Source: Paenibacillus polymyxa (GTDB lineage Bacteria; Bacillota; Bacilli; Paenibacillales; Paenibacillaceae). Taken from it: a DNA stretch of 64,000 nt. The stretch covers positions 4,215,501 through 4,279,500 of the forward strand of contig NZ_CP015423.1 in the NCBI RefSeq assembly GCF_001719045.1, written 5' to 3'. This document shows positions 53,348 to 63,745 of this stretch, one piece after another (position 1 is the first letter of the stretch; each line of letters opens with the position of its first letter). The notes below the pieces were generated by a model that saw only the letters and a list, made by a program, of their open reading frames with translations, was not told the DNA's origin and searched no databases. The position numbers and the translations under genes were made by a program.

Positions 53348-54545
53348 GGGCATTCACCTCCTTTGTAGTGGTAACATCTCCACCAAGTGCGCCGAGCAAT
53401 GCTCCACGGACGATAACGCCCAGCAGCTTTTGCTTGTCATCGACCACAGCCAGCGGCACCTTGGACGAGCTTGTAATTTCAAACAAATCATTAATGACAG
53501 TCTCGGCAGCAACCTGCGGTCCGTCAGTAATCAAAATATCTTCAATCTTCAAATTATTGCGCAGTGCATGAACAGCATCCTCAGCGTTAATAACACCTAG
53601 TAGCTTTTTAGTACGGTCAATGACGAACAAATTGGAAATCCCACGCTCCCGCATCAATTCCAGAGCCACACGCGGACCACGATCCATGGTGATGGTTTCT
53701 GGACGAAGCATGACATGAGCAGCCGTCAATACCTTGGACAGATCCACATCCTCGACGAAGCGGGCTACATAAGAGTTAGCCGGTTGGATCATAATTTCTT
53801 CCGGTGTACCGATTTGTACGACCGCACCGTCTCTCATCAATGCAATCCGGTCACCAATCCGCAACGCTTCATCCAGATCATGGGTGATAAACACAATTGT
53901 TTTCTTCATTTTATCTTGAAGCTCCAACAGCTCATCCTGCATGTCACGGCGAATGAGCGGGTCCAATGCACTGAACGCTTCATCCATCAGGAGCACTTCA
54001 GGGTCATTAGCCAGCGCCCGTGCCAGGCCGACACGCTGCTGCATACCGCCACTCAATTCATCGGGCATTTTATCGCCCCAGTTTTTAAGACCAACCAGTT
54101 CCAGCGCTTGTTGCGCCTTTTCCTGACGCTGTGCTTTTTCTACCTTTTGAATTTCAAGACCATATTCTACATTTTCTAATACAGTCCGATGTGGGAACAG
54201 GGCGAATTTTTGAAAAACCATGCTGATGGTTTTACGACGAACCTCGCGAAGTTGTTCTTTGTTCATCTTACGGAGATCTTTGCCGTGGACCAGAATTTCA
54301 CCGGAGGTAGGCTCAATCAAGCGATTTAGCATTCGCACCAAAGTGGACTTGCCACTGCCCGATAGCCCCATAATTACGAAAATTTCACCTTGCTTAATTT
54401 CCATGTTGGCCTTATTGACGCCAACAGTAATCTGTTTTTCTTTGGCCAACTTTTCCTTGCCCCAGCCTTGCTCCAGGAGCGGAACACCTTGCTCTGCGTG
54501 AGGACCAAAGAGTTTGCTGACATTTTTGACTTCCAAAATCGTCAT
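53322..54545 (-). CDS. opuAA: Glycine betaine ABC transporter ATPase with CBS domains
   Basis: The 407-residue ATPase has Walker A GLSGSGKSTLVRM, signature LSGGMQQRVGLARALA and Walker B VLLMDEAFSALDP. The C-terminal 130 residues are two CBS domains (GISNLFVIDRTKKLLGVINAEDA and SKVPLAVVDDKQKLLGVIVRGAL), the ionic strength/c-di-AMP sensors of OpuA. ATG 54,545 is supported by GAGGTG upstream and by family alignment. The transporter accumulates betaine under osmotic stress. Confidence 0.93.
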   Translation of the reverse strand: MTILEVKNVSKLFGPHAEQGVPLLEQGWGKEKLAKEKQITVGVNKANMEIKQGEIFVIMGLSGSGKSTLVRMLNRLIEPTSGEILVHGKDLRKMNKEQLREVRRKTISMVFQKFALFPHRTVLENVEYGLEIQKVEKAQRQEKAQQALELVGLKNWGDKMPDELSGGMQQRVGLARALANDPEVLLMDEAFSALDPLIRRDMQDELLELQDKMKKTIVFITHDLDEALRIGDRIALMRDGAVVQIGTPEEIMIQPANSYVARFVEDVDLSKVLTAAHVMLRPETITMDRGPRVALELMRERGISNLFVIDRTKKLLGVINAEDAVHALRNNLKIEDILITDGPQVAAETVINDLFEITSSSKVPLAVVDDKQKLLGVIVRGALLGALGGDVTTTKEVNAHDTETANR

Positions 54546-55061
54546 ACATACACCTCTTCTTTCTATACTTTGCTTGGTATTAACCCCTTGTTGCATTAAG
54601 GATTGAGTATAAAAATCATAATTCTGAACATCCTGAACGGTTAATGACAAAATTAATTGTAACAGAAGCATAGCTTACATTTCAAACAAAAAAACTGTTC
54701 ATAAAGTACGTACAGAAAAAACTGTACAAAGTTTCCTCTGATATGCTCCTTCGTTCTTTAGAATGCTCAAACATTCGGAACTTTACAACCGATAGTGCTT
54801 TTTTTAAAATAGACAATGAAATATAACCATAAGAAAAAGATTTATGTATATCCATAATTTTAAAAGTTTACTATCATTAGCAATTTTGCGAATTATGATT
54901 TTGAACGATCCATGCTGTTGTAATATAGACAGAAGCTTTGTTTTTGAAACATTTCATTTATTAATTGAAAGATTTCATACATTGCGTCAAAGCTAATCTT
55001 TTACGGGTAAATCGTTCATACTAGGTTGTGCAAAATGCTCTAAAATTAGGAGGTTGCAAGC
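54546..55061. promoter_or_regulatory. Divergent regulatory region of opuA and gbsR
   Basis: The 516-base AT-rich region separates the divergent operons. On the minus strand TTAACC-N18-TATGAT (about 54,616-54,645) is a weak promoter candidate for opuA. AAAAAACTGT occurs twice (near 54,689 and 54,717) around GTACGTAC, a possible operator for GbsR. The remaining DNA has no clear gene. Confidence 0.4.
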
Positions 55062-55625
55062 ATGAGCTTGTACCAGTTAGGTGATGAGCAGCAGGCTTCG
55101 CTGCAAAAAATTCGCAAACGTGTTATAGAAGCTATAGGTAAAAACATGGACCTGTATGGGATCACTTTGTCTGCGGGGCATTTATACGGTTTGCTTTTCT
55201 TTGCGGATAAACCGATGACGCTGGACGAGATGGGCCGTGAAATGGAAATGAGCAAAACGAGCATGAGTACAGGAGTTCGAACATTATTGGATCTGAAAAT
55301 GGTAAATAAGGTTTGGAGCAAGGGCTCACGCAAAGACTTGTATGAAGTCGAATATGACTGGCATCAAACCTTCACTGATTTCTTCGCTATTAAATGGAGA
55401 AAAGCGGTAGAAACAAATTTACTGGTGTTGCGCAAAGCCATTGATGAGCTGGACAGATTGATGAATCAGGGTGAAGAGTACGAGGAATTTAAGGCGATTC
55501 TTCAGCAAGATCGTATGAAAATGAAGCAGGCCGTCGCTTATTACAAGTGGCTAGACCGACTAATTGACTCTATGGAAAGCGAAGAAATTTATAAGCTGAT
55601 TCCCAAAGAAGAAGTTCGGGATTAA
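55062..55625 (+). CDS. gbsR: GbsR/OpcR-type regulator of betaine uptake
   Basis: The 187-residue protein is of the MarR-like GbsR/OpcR family, with a winged helix (AGHLYGLLFFADKPMTLDEMGREMEMSKTSMSTGVRTLLDLKMVNKVWSKGSRKDLYEVE) and a helical C-terminus (ETNLLVLRKAIDELDRL). In Bacillus these repress betaine synthesis or uptake genes in response to choline or betaine. It is divergent from opuA, which it most likely controls. Confidence 0.88.
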   Translation: MSLYQLGDEQQASLQKIRKRVIEAIGKNMDLYGITLSAGHLYGLLFFADKPMTLDEMGREMEMSKTSMSTGVRTLLDLKMVNKVWSKGSRKDLYEVEYDWHQTFTDFFAIKWRKAVETNLLVLRKAIDELDRLMNQGEEYEEFKAILQQDRMKMKQAVAYYKWLDRLIDSMESEEIYKLIPKEEVRD

Positions 55626-55653
55626 TCGCTATTTCTCTATCTTGTTTATAAAA

Positions 55654-55688
55654 ATGCCGGAGCGCAAAAGTGCTTCCGGTATTTTTTG
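55654..55688 (+). terminator. Terminator of gbsR
   Basis: CCGGAGCGC and GTGCTTCCGG pair with one bulge around AAAA, followed by ATTTTTT. Confidence 0.8.
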
Positions 55689-55778
55689 GTTTGGCCGTGT
55701 GCAAAGGGTATAATAGAGATATGTAAAGATTGATATTATACCGTTGTGTTGAAGATACGAAATAAAGGAGGCTTCATG

Positions 55779-57260
55779 ATGGAGAGTATTACAGTACATA
55801 CTCGTTTAGGTCAATTACGTGGGGAAACGGGGAATGGATATCATGTATGGAAAGGTATCCCATATGCACAGCCTCCTGTTGGAAAACTACGTTTTCACGC
55901 GCCCCAGCCTTTGGAGTCTTGGGAGGGTGTACGGGCTGCGACGAGTTTTGGGCCAATCTGTCCGCAACCTATGCCATCCGCTGAAAGTATGACTGGAAAT
56001 CTGGTGGAACCGCCTGAGCAGTCAGAGGATTGCTTATACCTGAACATTTGGACACCTGCTTCGAAGGCTCCTGAGAAGGGACGTCCGGTGATGGTGTGGA
56101 TTCATGGCGGTGCCTTTGTCACGGGGTCCGGGATTATACCTTTATATGACGGGGCACGGATGGCGAAGAATGGCGATGTTGTGGTTGTTACGATCAATTA
56201 TCGATTGGGGCCGTTAGGATTTTTGCATCTGACTCCAAAGGGAGATGGCCTGACCTCTAATGCGGGACTGCTGGATCAGATCGCTGCGCTGGAATGGGTT
56301 AGGGATCACATCTCTGCCTTTGGCGGTAACCCGGACGAAGTAACGGTGTTCGGTGAATCGGCAGGCGCGATGAGTATTGCCGCTTTATTGGCGATGCCAG
56401 CCGCTGAGGGACTGTTCCAGCGTGCGATTTTGCAGAGCGGTGCGTCGCAGGTATTGCCAACTTCACAGGCCGAACAAGTGACGGCTGTGTATCTGCAGCA
56501 GCTGGGTGTGGACACTCAGCATCCAGAACGGTTGTTTACGCTGCCGACAGATGCGCTGATGCTAGCTATGGCGAAGACGCATGAAGTCATCGGACCAGGG
56601 ATGGCGATGATCTATCAACCCGTCGTGGACGGTGTGACCTTGCCAGATGAACCGCTGTCTGCAATCGCGCAAGGTTCAGCAAAGCAGGTATCCGTTTTGA
56701 TTGGAACGAACTTGCATGAGGGGGCCTATTTCATCCGAAAAGAATCCCATCTAATGAACAAGTCAACAGCGAGTCAGGCATTGGAAATGATGACGGGCAT
56801 GTCAGACATCGGCGACCTGATAGAACCATTTCCTGTTACGATTGAGGGACAGGCACAAATGTTGACTGATCTATTTTTTTGGCGTCCTGCATTGGCTCTT
56901 GCTGTTGCGCAGTCGGCGCATGCGCCTGTATGGATGTATCGTTTTGATTGGACATTGCCGGGGCATCCTACCTTTGGACAAGCGGTTCACGGTGCCGAAA
57001 TTGCGTTTGTTTTCGATAATCTGGAGCTGCTAGGTAAGCTTGGATTAGAGATTCAACCGTCGATGCAGAAGCTCGCTCAAGCTATGCAGCAGGCATGGGT
57101 TGCTTTTGCACGTGATGGGAAGCCTGTGCTGTCCGAGGAGGCTTGGCCGATGTACGACAGGGAAGAGCGGACTACAGCTATTTTCCATCAGGATATTAAA
57201 ATGGAGCATGACCCCGAAGGAGATAGACGCCGTCAGTTAACCGGTCAGATGACCCTATAA
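55779..57260 (+). CDS. Type B carboxylesterase
   Basis: The 493-residue enzyme of the PnbA/cholinesterase family has GIPYAQPPVGKLRFHAPQP, SEDCLYLNIWTP, the oxyanion hole WIHGGAFVTGSG, the nucleophile elbow TVFGESAGAMS and the His segment QAVHGAEIAFVFDN. There is no signal peptide, so it is cytoplasmic. ATG 55,779 is seven bases from AAAGGAGG; ATG 55,776 is also possible. It hydrolyses carboxylic esters; the natural substrate is unknown. Confidence 0.92.
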   Translation: MESITVHTRLGQLRGETGNGYHVWKGIPYAQPPVGKLRFHAPQPLESWEGVRAATSFGPICPQPMPSAESMTGNLVEPPEQSEDCLYLNIWTPASKAPEKGRPVMVWIHGGAFVTGSGIIPLYDGARMAKNGDVVVVTINYRLGPLGFLHLTPKGDGLTSNAGLLDQIAALEWVRDHISAFGGNPDEVTVFGESAGAMSIAALLAMPAAEGLFQRAILQSGASQVLPTSQAEQVTAVYLQQLGVDTQHPERLFTLPTDALMLAMAKTHEVIGPGMAMIYQPVVDGVTLPDEPLSAIAQGSAKQVSVLIGTNLHEGAYFIRKESHLMNKSTASQALEMMTGMSDIGDLIEPFPVTIEGQAQMLTDLFFWRPALALAVAQSAHAPVWMYRFDWTLPGHPTFGQAVHGAEIAFVFDNLELLGKLGLEIQPSMQKLAQAMQQAWVAFARDGKPVLSEEAWPMYDREERTTAIFHQDIKMEHDPEGDRRRQLTGQMTL

Positions 57261-57297
57261 GTAAGCAAGAGAGAAATCACCCCAAGTACTTACATGG

Positions 57298-57342
57298 AAA
57301 AAGCCTTCGCCCGTAATTTGTATACGGACGAAGGCTTTTGTT
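57298..57342. terminator. Bidirectional terminator
   Basis: AAAAAGCCTTCG and CGAAGGCTTTTG bracket a 19-base loop, between the convergent esterase and chemoreceptor genes. Confidence 0.78.
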
Positions 57343-57405
57343 AGTCATTAGATGTACTGCCGCTCATTCTTACTTGCATGAAATTGCAACGATACGATGT
57401 GTAAC

Positions 57406-59436
57406 TTAAATCTTAAATCGCTTAACCAGCTGTTGCAAATCCTGCGCCATGTTGGACAACTCCTGAGACGAAGATGCGATTTCCTCCATGGCCGCCATTT
57501 GCTCCTGAGCGGCAGCAGAGGTTGTCTGCGAACTGTCCGCCGAATTGCGAGACAGACTTGCCAAATGGGTGACAGTAGCCGAAACTTCCTCTGTACTGGC
57601 TGAGATTTGTTCAGCCGCAGCCGACACACTTTGAATTTGTTCCACAATATGAGAGGTAGAGCGTTCAATATTCGTAAATGCACCTTCTGCATCTTGGCTA
57701 ATACGTAATCCTTCACCTACCTGGTTACGAACATTACCGTTCATGGTAGCGGTGGAGCGTTGAATCAAATCGAGCATCTGAGTAATGATCTGACTGATGG
57801 AATCTGCACTTTCCTTGGATTGCTCAGACAGCTTGCGTACCTCTATAGCGACTACGGCAAATCCACGTCCGGCTTCGCCAGCTCTGGAAGCTTCAATAGA
57901 CGCGTTCAGAGACAACAAATTGGTTTGCTTGGCAATGGCGGCAATAGCTGTATTCATCTGCTTCGCATCGTCTGAGAGCTGGGATAGCTCATCCATCAGG
58001 CTAGCCGTTTGGCTTACAGCTTCCAGAATACGGTCCATTTGTGTCCGCACATGGCTGATCATTTGACTGCCTTGAGCTACATCATGCTCGGTTTGTCCTG
58101 CTGAATCTACGATGGAGCTTGCTGATTCGGCAATGGTGCTGACACCCTTGGCCATTTCTTCAACGGCATTAGCGGTTTGCTCGGATGCCTCGGCGCTGGT
58201 GGCTGCATTTTCTGCGGATTCCATAACCGTTTCCGCTACGTGTTGTACGGACTCCGTCGTTTGTTCTGTGCTTTCCTTGATCATCAGAGAAGAGGAAGCA
58301 AGTCGGGAGGACGTTTGATTGACCTCGGAAACCATCGTATGCAAGGAATGCGTCATCTGGTCAAAATTCTGTGCCAGTTCGCCGAACTCATCCTTGCTGG
58401 ATAGGTTAACACGTTCGGTCAGATTTCCGTCACGGACGATGCGTGTTCCTGCTTGCAGCTTGCGCAGCGGAATTAAGAACGAGCGGACCATAAGCACAAT
58501 GATGATCGCAGCGGCAAGTATGGAAATGACAATCACAATCAGGCTTTGCTTCAGAATCGGTTGGGCTGCATCACTGTAATCCTCCAGATCCGACAGTGCG
58601 ACAATGCTCCATCCGGTGAGAGGGTCCTTAAGTGTAAAGGCCAGCATATCTCGATTCATAAATTGAATTTGCGACATGGAAGGAGTATCATTTTCGACGG
58701 TTGTCGCCACTTCGGGAAGTCCCTCTATGGCGTCAGCCGGTTTTTTGCCTGTCTTGTTAAAGGCTGTTCCAGTCCCAGATACAACTTTATATTCAGAATC
58801 AACAATAATGAGTCCTCCGCGTTCACCAATCTTAACAGACTGCAGACTTTCACCCATCTTGTCCAGATTCAAAGCCAATGCAACAGCTCCTTCACCGTCC
58901 TCCAGCGTTCCCGATATATTAACGACTAAATTCCCTGTCGTGACGCTGGCAACTGGAACACCGACGAATACTTTGCCCTTTTCCAGCATCGCATTTTTGT
59001 ACCATTTTCTCTCCCGGGGGTCATAATCGGCCTCCTGTTTTTTCGGCGAACGTATGTATTGCCCTTTCGCATTACCGAGAAGCGCGGCATCTAGCTCGGG
59101 ATGAGCCTTGACGATGACATCCAACTTCTTCTGAAGGGCCTCTTGGTTGGTACCAATGGAATCAGAATTGATTTCAGTGGTAAGCACGTCCAGGTCTTTC
59201 ATAATAGGTGCTACATACTGATTGACATTGCTCCGGATCAAATACAGATTCGTGTATACGGAACCGCCCATTTGCTGACTGAGTTGTGTTGTAGCCCCCT
59301 GATAGGAAAAGTACCCGATAAGTGCGCTCGGAATCAATAACACAGCCAAAAAAGATATTATTAATCTTGTCCTCATTAAATAAAACTGTTTGAGAAACCT
59401 GTTCCACCACGGAACTGTTTGTTTTGTTTTAGTCAT
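57406..59436 (-). CDS. Methyl-accepting chemotaxis protein with Cache sensor
   Basis: The 676-residue receptor has a first membrane helix ([21 protein letters not shown]), an extracellular double-Cache domain of about 250 residues (including [14 protein letters not shown] and [23 protein letters not shown]), and a second helix ([20 protein letters not shown]). A HAMP domain and the signalling helices with the conserved hairpin tip [26 protein letters not shown] follow. ATG 59,436 is set by GAGGAG eight bases upstream. The YDPRERKWY motif is common in amino acid-binding Cache domains. Confidence 0.93.
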   Translation of the reverse strand: MTKTKQTVPWWNRFLKQFYLMRTRLIISFLAVLLIPSALIGYFSYQGATTQLSQQMGGSVYTNLYLIRSNVNQYVAPIMKDLDVLTTEINSDSIGTNQEALQKKLDVIVKAHPELDAALLGNAKGQYIRSPKKQEADYDPRERKWYKNAMLEKGKVFVGVPVASVTTGNLVVNISGTLEDGEGAVALALNLDKMGESLQSVKIGERGGLIIVDSEYKVVSGTGTAFNKTGKKPADAIEGLPEVATTVENDTPSMSQIQFMNRDMLAFTLKDPLTGWSIVALSDLEDYSDAAQPILKQSLIVIVISILAAAIIIVLMVRSFLIPLRKLQAGTRIVRDGNLTERVNLSSKDEFGELAQNFDQMTHSLHTMVSEVNQTSSRLASSSLMIKESTEQTTESVQHVAETVMESAENAATSAEASEQTANAVEEMAKGVSTIAESASSIVDSAGQTEHDVAQGSQMISHVRTQMDRILEAVSQTASLMDELSQLSDDAKQMNTAIAAIAKQTNLLSLNASIEASRAGEAGRGFAVVAIEVRKLSEQSKESADSISQIITQMLDLIQRSTATMNGNVRNQVGEGLRISQDAEGAFTNIERSTSHIVEQIQSVSAAAEQISASTEEVSATVTHLASLSRNSADSSQTTSAAAQEQMAAMEEIASSSQELSNMAQDLQQLVKRFKI

Positions 59437-59604
59437 AGCTCTTGCTCCTCTGTGTCTGATGATCACTACATTGTTTTATTCGACAGAAACCGACTAATTT
59501 TATAGATGTAATCTTTGAGAAACGAAGAATAATTACATGTTTTAGACACTTTTTCTGAAAGATAGGTCTAAAGAACTGTATTTTATATAAATACGAATAT
59601 ATAA

Positions 59605-59650
59605 AAAAGCCAAATCGGAGATGCAAAAGCATCTTCACGATTTGGCTTGG
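59605..59650 (-). terminator. Terminator of the EamA transporter gene
   Basis: AAGCCAAATCG and CGATTTGGCTT, with an inner AGATG/CATCT stem. On the minus strand it ends in TTTTTT. Confidence 0.85.
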
Positions 59651-59677
59651 GTGAGTCATGAAAGGGACGTTGAACTG

Positions 59678-60625
59678 TTAATTTTTTTGCTGACGTGAAA
59701 TCATAAAGAGCGTAATCCAGATGAGCATAAAACCAGTCAATTGCGCTACAGTGACAATTTGCTGAAATGCGATCCAGTTAATCACGACACCAACCATGGG
59801 AAAGCTCAGTTCTGCCATCGTAGCATAAGACGCTTTGGTCGTACTTAAGCCTTTGTAATACAGCAGCAAGCTGAGAAGGCCCGGAAGCAATGCCTGCAAT
59901 AGCAGATTGATAATCACAGCTGCGCCCGCCCATGTACCGGCAGGCATATTCCATGGCGCATGCTCTACAGAGGTGAGGACAATCAGCAGAGGGAGCGCCA
60001 CCATGAAGCGGAGGGAGGTTACTGTTTCATATTTCATTGAACGAAGCAAGTAACTTCCCATGACTGTCGAACCGCCCCACAGCACTGCTGCACCGAGTGC
60101 AAGCAGACTACCAACCTGAACAAAATCACGAACATGTCCGAAGGGGAGCGACCAACCGAAGGTCAGAAGATACGTCCCGAACAGAGCGACTACAATTAAT
60201 ACTCCAAAATGACGCGGCAACATTTCCTTTAAAATAATACGGGCTAGAACAATAGCGACCAAGGGTTGAAGCTTCTGGAGTAAGAGTACAGCATTCAAAT
60301 CACCATTGCTGAGTGCCATAGTGAAAATCACGCTGGCCAGAGCCGAGCCGCCCCACGAGACGAATAAAATAGCGAAAACTTGACGAAGCCGTACCGCTTT
60401 GAGTTCCTCACGATGCTTCCACAGCATCGGTGTCAGAGCGAGGAAGAGCAGCACATGCTCCATAAGTACAATTTGTGTTGAAGTAAATGACTTTAGCAAA
60501 ATAATACGAAAAAGCGGGTCTGCGCCCCACAAGGCTGCTCCAATTGCGACCAGCCAAAAACCGCTTTTCATGTGGGAGCTACGATCAAAACCTTTGGATG
60601 TTAGTACAGTAGAAGATTGACTCAT
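59678..60625 (-). CDS. EamA/DMT-family transporter under FMN riboswitch control
   Basis: The 315-residue membrane protein has ten helices in two EamA repeats (FWLVAIGAALWGADPLFRIIL at the start of the first, VGSLLALGAAVLWGGSTVMGSYLL at the start of the second). It lies directly downstream of an FMN riboswitch and its terminator, with no other gene between. This suggests riboflavin or another flavin as its substrate; DMT transporters linked to flavin (RibN, ImpX) are known elsewhere. ATG 60,625 is ten bases from AAGGAG; TTG 60,631 is only four. Confidence 0.85.
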   Translation of the reverse strand: MSQSSTVLTSKGFDRSSHMKSGFWLVAIGAALWGADPLFRIILLKSFTSTQIVLMEHVLLFLALTPMLWKHREELKAVRLRQVFAILFVSWGGSALASVIFTMALSNGDLNAVLLLQKLQPLVAIVLARIILKEMLPRHFGVLIVVALFGTYLLTFGWSLPFGHVRDFVQVGSLLALGAAVLWGGSTVMGSYLLRSMKYETVTSLRFMVALPLLIVLTSVEHAPWNMPAGTWAGAAVIINLLLQALLPGLLSLLLYYKGLSTTKASYATMAELSFPMVGVVINWIAFQQIVTVAQLTGFMLIWITLFMISRQQKN

Positions 60626-60663
60626 ACTCAATTAGCTCCTTGCGAATACAGGACCGGTGGCAC

Positions 60664-60704
60664 AAAAACCCCCGTCCATGGCGAGCCATGCAAGACGGGG
60701 GTTG
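60664..60704 (-). terminator. Riboswitch expression-platform terminator
   Basis: AACCCCCGTC and GACGGGGGTT form a GC-rich stem with an inner CATGGC/GCCATG pairing. On the minus strand it ends in TTTTTG. It lies between the FMN aptamer and the transporter start, so FMN binding is expected to favour termination. Confidence 0.85.
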
Positions 60705-60798
60705 ATCAAATAAACTTGCCGCTTTATGCAAGTTAAATGAAGTTGCTGCAAAACTAATAACGCAGTATTCATCCACTTCGCGGCATGTTGATATTTCG

Positions 60799-60941
60799 AT
60801 CTTCTTCCATCCGGACTTTACCGTCGGCTTTGGCATCTCACCAAATCAGTCCGTATCCTGTTGCCAGATACAGAGTCGCGGGCTTAGCTCCATGAGCCAT
60901 ACCGCCGGTTGGGAATCTCACCCTACCCCGAAGATCCTTAT
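60799..60941 (-). ncRNA. FMN riboswitch (RFN element)
   Basis: On the minus strand, reading from 60,941: GGATCTTCGGGGTAGGGTGA, then GATTCCCAACCGGCGGTA, then a variable arm with GCCCGCGA, then TTGGTGAGATGCCAA, AGCCGACGGTAAAGTCCGG and ATGGAAGAAGAT. These are the conserved blocks of the RFN element in their usual order. It controls the EamA transporter. Confidence 0.95.
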
Positions 60942-61060
60942 TCCGTTTTTAATTTCTCCTATAGGATATACCTGTTTTAGAATGAAGTCCAGTGAAAAAT
61001 GTGTGTATATCTAACAATGATTTTCATCTTTTTTTTGAAGGCGCTCTAGGAGATTACATA

Positions 61061-61756
61061 TTACGAGGTAATATCCTTATACTCAATACGTCGAATCGCC
61101 GCATAAGCCACAAGCATTCCTAGTAGAGAGAAGCCAATTTGCACGGGGGCTATGGAACTAAGTGGAGCGCCGTTATTATTGGAGAAAAGCAATGCTACAA
61201 TCAGGATTGAGGTCACAATGGTGGTGGGTACAGAGTATCTTCGCATCCCCATATACAGCGGAACCAATCCCATAAAGCTGGCAGCAACGGCATTGATCAG
61301 CGTTCGTGCTGATTGTTGGCCCAGTATGGATAGAGTAAGGTTATCCGGTACAATCAAGACAAACTGGTTGAGCAGATGAATAGCAGCCGTAATGATTATT
61401 TCCGAAATAATAATAGACAAGAACGTAAACAGCAGCACAACCAAGAGCTTGGCGATCATCAGCTTTTGACGGTGAATCGGGTACATGAACAAGATCGTAA
61501 TCGATTTGGATTTAAATTCTCCGACGATAAAGCGGCATAGCAAAACGGAGGAAAATACAATAAATGTTGCTCTCACAAAATTGTCTATTAGATCCAAGAG
61601 TTGAGTGTACTGTGTGAATTCGGGTATTCCTTCACTTTGACTGTCCAGCGCGATAATACAGAGCAGCCCAAGAATGCATGCATTGGCAATCAGTGCTGAT
61701 CGGATATAACCCGCGAGATGAAATTTTTTCAGCTCCAACTGCATCAATTTAAGCAT
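61061..61756 (-). CDS. ABC-2 permease of a BcrAB/LanFEG-type exporter
   Basis: The 231-residue protein has six membrane segments. It starts MLKLMQLELKKFHLAGYIRSALIANACILGLLCI and contains CRFIVGEFKSKSITILFMYPIHRQKLMIAKLL, the cytoplasmic loop typical of lantibiotic-immunity and bacitracin-export permeases. ATG 61,756 is eight bases from GGAGGTGATC. It overlaps the ATPase gene by eight bases. Confidence 0.85.
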   Translation of the reverse strand: MLKLMQLELKKFHLAGYIRSALIANACILGLLCIIALDSQSEGIPEFTQYTQLLDLIDNFVRATFIVFSSVLLCRFIVGEFKSKSITILFMYPIHRQKLMIAKLLVVLLFTFLSIIISEIIITAAIHLLNQFVLIVPDNLTLSILGQQSARTLINAVAASFMGLVPLYMGMRRYSVPTTIVTSILIVALLFSNNNGAPLSSIAPVQIGFSLLGMLVAYAAIRRIEYKDITS

Positions 61757-62672
61757 GGAGATCACCTCCGTTTAACAGGCGCAAAAAGTAGTCTTCCAGC
61801 GTGCTGCTTTTCTGATGAATGGAATCCACCTCTATATCATTTAAAATGAGCGTTTTCGTAATTTGTTTCTGCGGTACATTTGAATCGTAAATACGTATAC
61901 TCTGTTCATTTAGTACCCTTATATTATTCAGATTCAGATGATGGGAGAGGACGTAGGTCGCTTTTTTACAATCGTTGGTCGTAAATTCGATATATTCCGT
62001 ATTGGTTTCCCGCACCTGCTCCATCGATACTTCCTCAATCAGTCGTCCGTGATTAATCACGCCTACCGTATCCGCAATCTGCTCTATTTCCGCTAAAATA
62101 TGACTGGACACGAGCAGAGTCATCCCATATTCCTTGCATAGCATGTGGAATAGTTGGCGGATTTCCTTGATACCCACGGGGTCCAGACCATTAATGGGTT
62201 CATCCAAAATGAGTAGCTCTGGCTTAGTTGCAATAGCGCGGGCAATCCCAAGACGTTGCTTCATTCCCAGCGAAAAATCCTTTACTGGCTTGTCATCCGC
62301 ATTTCGCAAATTCACTAATTCTAGGGCATCCCGAACCGCCTGCTTATTATAGTAGCCCATGTATTCACAATGAAGTTCGAGATTTTGCTGTGCCGTCAGC
62401 CTGTCATAAAAAATCGGGTATTCAATAATCGAACCCATCCGTCCGAGCAGATGATACGATTTTGGCGTTAATTTCTCACCGAATAATTCAATTTCACCCG
62501 AAGTCGGCTTGAGTAAATTCGTAATCATTTTCATCATCGTTGTCTTGCCTGCCCCGTTAGGGCCGAGAAAGCCATAGGTTTCTCCCTTGCGCACATTCAT
62601 ACTGACTCCCGCTACAATTTCATTGCCCTTCAGGGCCTTGGTCAACTGATGTGTACGTATTACGTAAGTCAT
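61749..62672 (-). CDS. ABC ATPase of a BcrA-type exporter
   Basis: The 307-residue ATPase has Walker A GFLGPNGAGKTTMMKM, the signature FSLGMKQRLGIARAIA (with the LGM variant usual in BcrA proteins) and Walker B LLILDEPINGLDP. The C-terminal 80 residues are the family's extension. ATG 62,672 is set by AAGGGAG. With the permease and the two-component pair upstream it fits an antimicrobial peptide resistance module. Confidence 0.9.
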   Translation of the reverse strand: MTYVIRTHQLTKALKGNEIVAGVSMNVRKGETYGFLGPNGAGKTTMMKMITNLLKPTSGEIELFGEKLTPKSYHLLGRMGSIIEYPIFYDRLTAQQNLELHCEYMGYYNKQAVRDALELVNLRNADDKPVKDFSLGMKQRLGIARAIATKPELLILDEPINGLDPVGIKEIRQLFHMLCKEYGMTLLVSSHILAEIEQIADTVGVINHGRLIEEVSMEQVRETNTEYIEFTTNDCKKATYVLSHHLNLNNIRVLNEQSIRIYDSNVPQKQITKTLILNDIEVDSIHQKSSTLEDYFLRLLNGGDLHA

Positions 62673-62799
62673 GGGTGTTCTCCCTTCGTATACTGCTGAT
62701 AATTCAAGGATAAAGGGCGAAATGTTCATTTTTCTTTCGAGATTCTTACAAATTTATTAAGTTGAGCACAAATCGAATTATGCAAAATGCTGAGTTCGA

Positions 62800-63744
62800 T
62801 TAATAGTTGATTTTCTTCAATGTAAAAGAGAAGACTGTCCGCTCATAAGGTCTACTAGTCAATTGAATTTCTCCGTTCATCGTTTCAACCAGGCGTTTGG
62901 CAATCGTAAGGCCCAGTCCGCTGCCTTGTACCGCCTTATTACGGGAGTCCTCCAGTGTGTACATGCGTTCAAAAACTTTATCTTGCTCAGATTCCTGTAT
63001 GCCTTTGCCACGATCCCATACCTCTATACGCACTGTATCCTGCTGTTCCAATAGAGCCAGACCCAGCGTCCGTCCATCTGCCCCATAACGAATGGCATTC
63101 GAGATCAGATTGTTCAGCACCCGCCCAATCGCTCCTTCGTTCCCCAAGGCATGAATGGGGTGCTCCGGGATCTCAATATGCACGGTAAATCCCTGTGCGG
63201 TCAGCAGGTCATAAAACTCCAAAATGCTGCGTCTGCACAGTTCTCCCACTTCCAGTCGAGTCAACGGAATATCCGTATCATTAGCCTCCAGCTTCGCCAA
63301 GCTAAAAAAGCTGCCGATCAGCTCAATCGCTTCACTTGTCTTTTGATGAATTTTGGATAGCAGTTTTATACGTTCTTCTGGCAAAATAGTTGGATCGCCA
63401 TCCAGCATCTCGGCATATCCAAGCACAACCGTAAGCGGGGTCTTGAGATCGTGGGAAATGTTCGAAATCATTTTGCGCATGGCGATTTGGCTACGGTTGT
63501 AATCTGCAGACACTCTGAGATTCAAGTCCAGCAGTCGGTTAATTTCCGTCATGAGTCGTTGCAGTTCAACGTCACCTGTGACATATAGCAGCTTTTCCGC
63601 ATGATTCACCGTCACAATCCGTTCTAGTAGGGTTCGGATATCCTTTATTTTGCGCTTATAGGCCATACGCTCCCGCCAAAGCCATACTATAACGACTGAC
63701 AGGATGAGGCCGACAATCCATTCAGAAATGTTCTCGATGTTCAT
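62800..63744 (-). CDS. Sensor histidine kinase
   Basis: The 314-residue kinase has a single membrane helix (ISEWIVGLILSVVIVWLWRERM), almost no extracellular part, a dimerisation domain with the phosphorylated His in ISNISHDLKTPLTVVLGYAEML, and an ATPase domain (VLNNLISNAIRYGADG, DRGKGI, GSGLGLTIAKRLVETMNG). ATG 63,744 is ten bases from GGGAG; ATG 63,753 overlaps the regulator stop. The missing sensor domain is typical of intramembrane-sensing kinases that take their signal from the associated ABC transporter. Confidence 0.92.
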   Translation of the reverse strand: MNIENISEWIVGLILSVVIVWLWRERMAYKRKIKDIRTLLERIVTVNHAEKLLYVTGDVELQRLMTEINRLLDLNLRVSADYNRSQIAMRKMISNISHDLKTPLTVVLGYAEMLDGDPTILPEERIKLLSKIHQKTSEAIELIGSFFSLAKLEANDTDIPLTRLEVGELCRRSILEFYDLLTAQGFTVHIEIPEHPIHALGNEGAIGRVLNNLISNAIRYGADGRTLGLALLEQQDTVRIEVWDRGKGIQESEQDKVFERMYTLEDSRNKAVQGSGLGLTIAKRLVETMNGEIQLTSRPYERTVFSFTLKKINY

Positions 63745-63745
63745 A

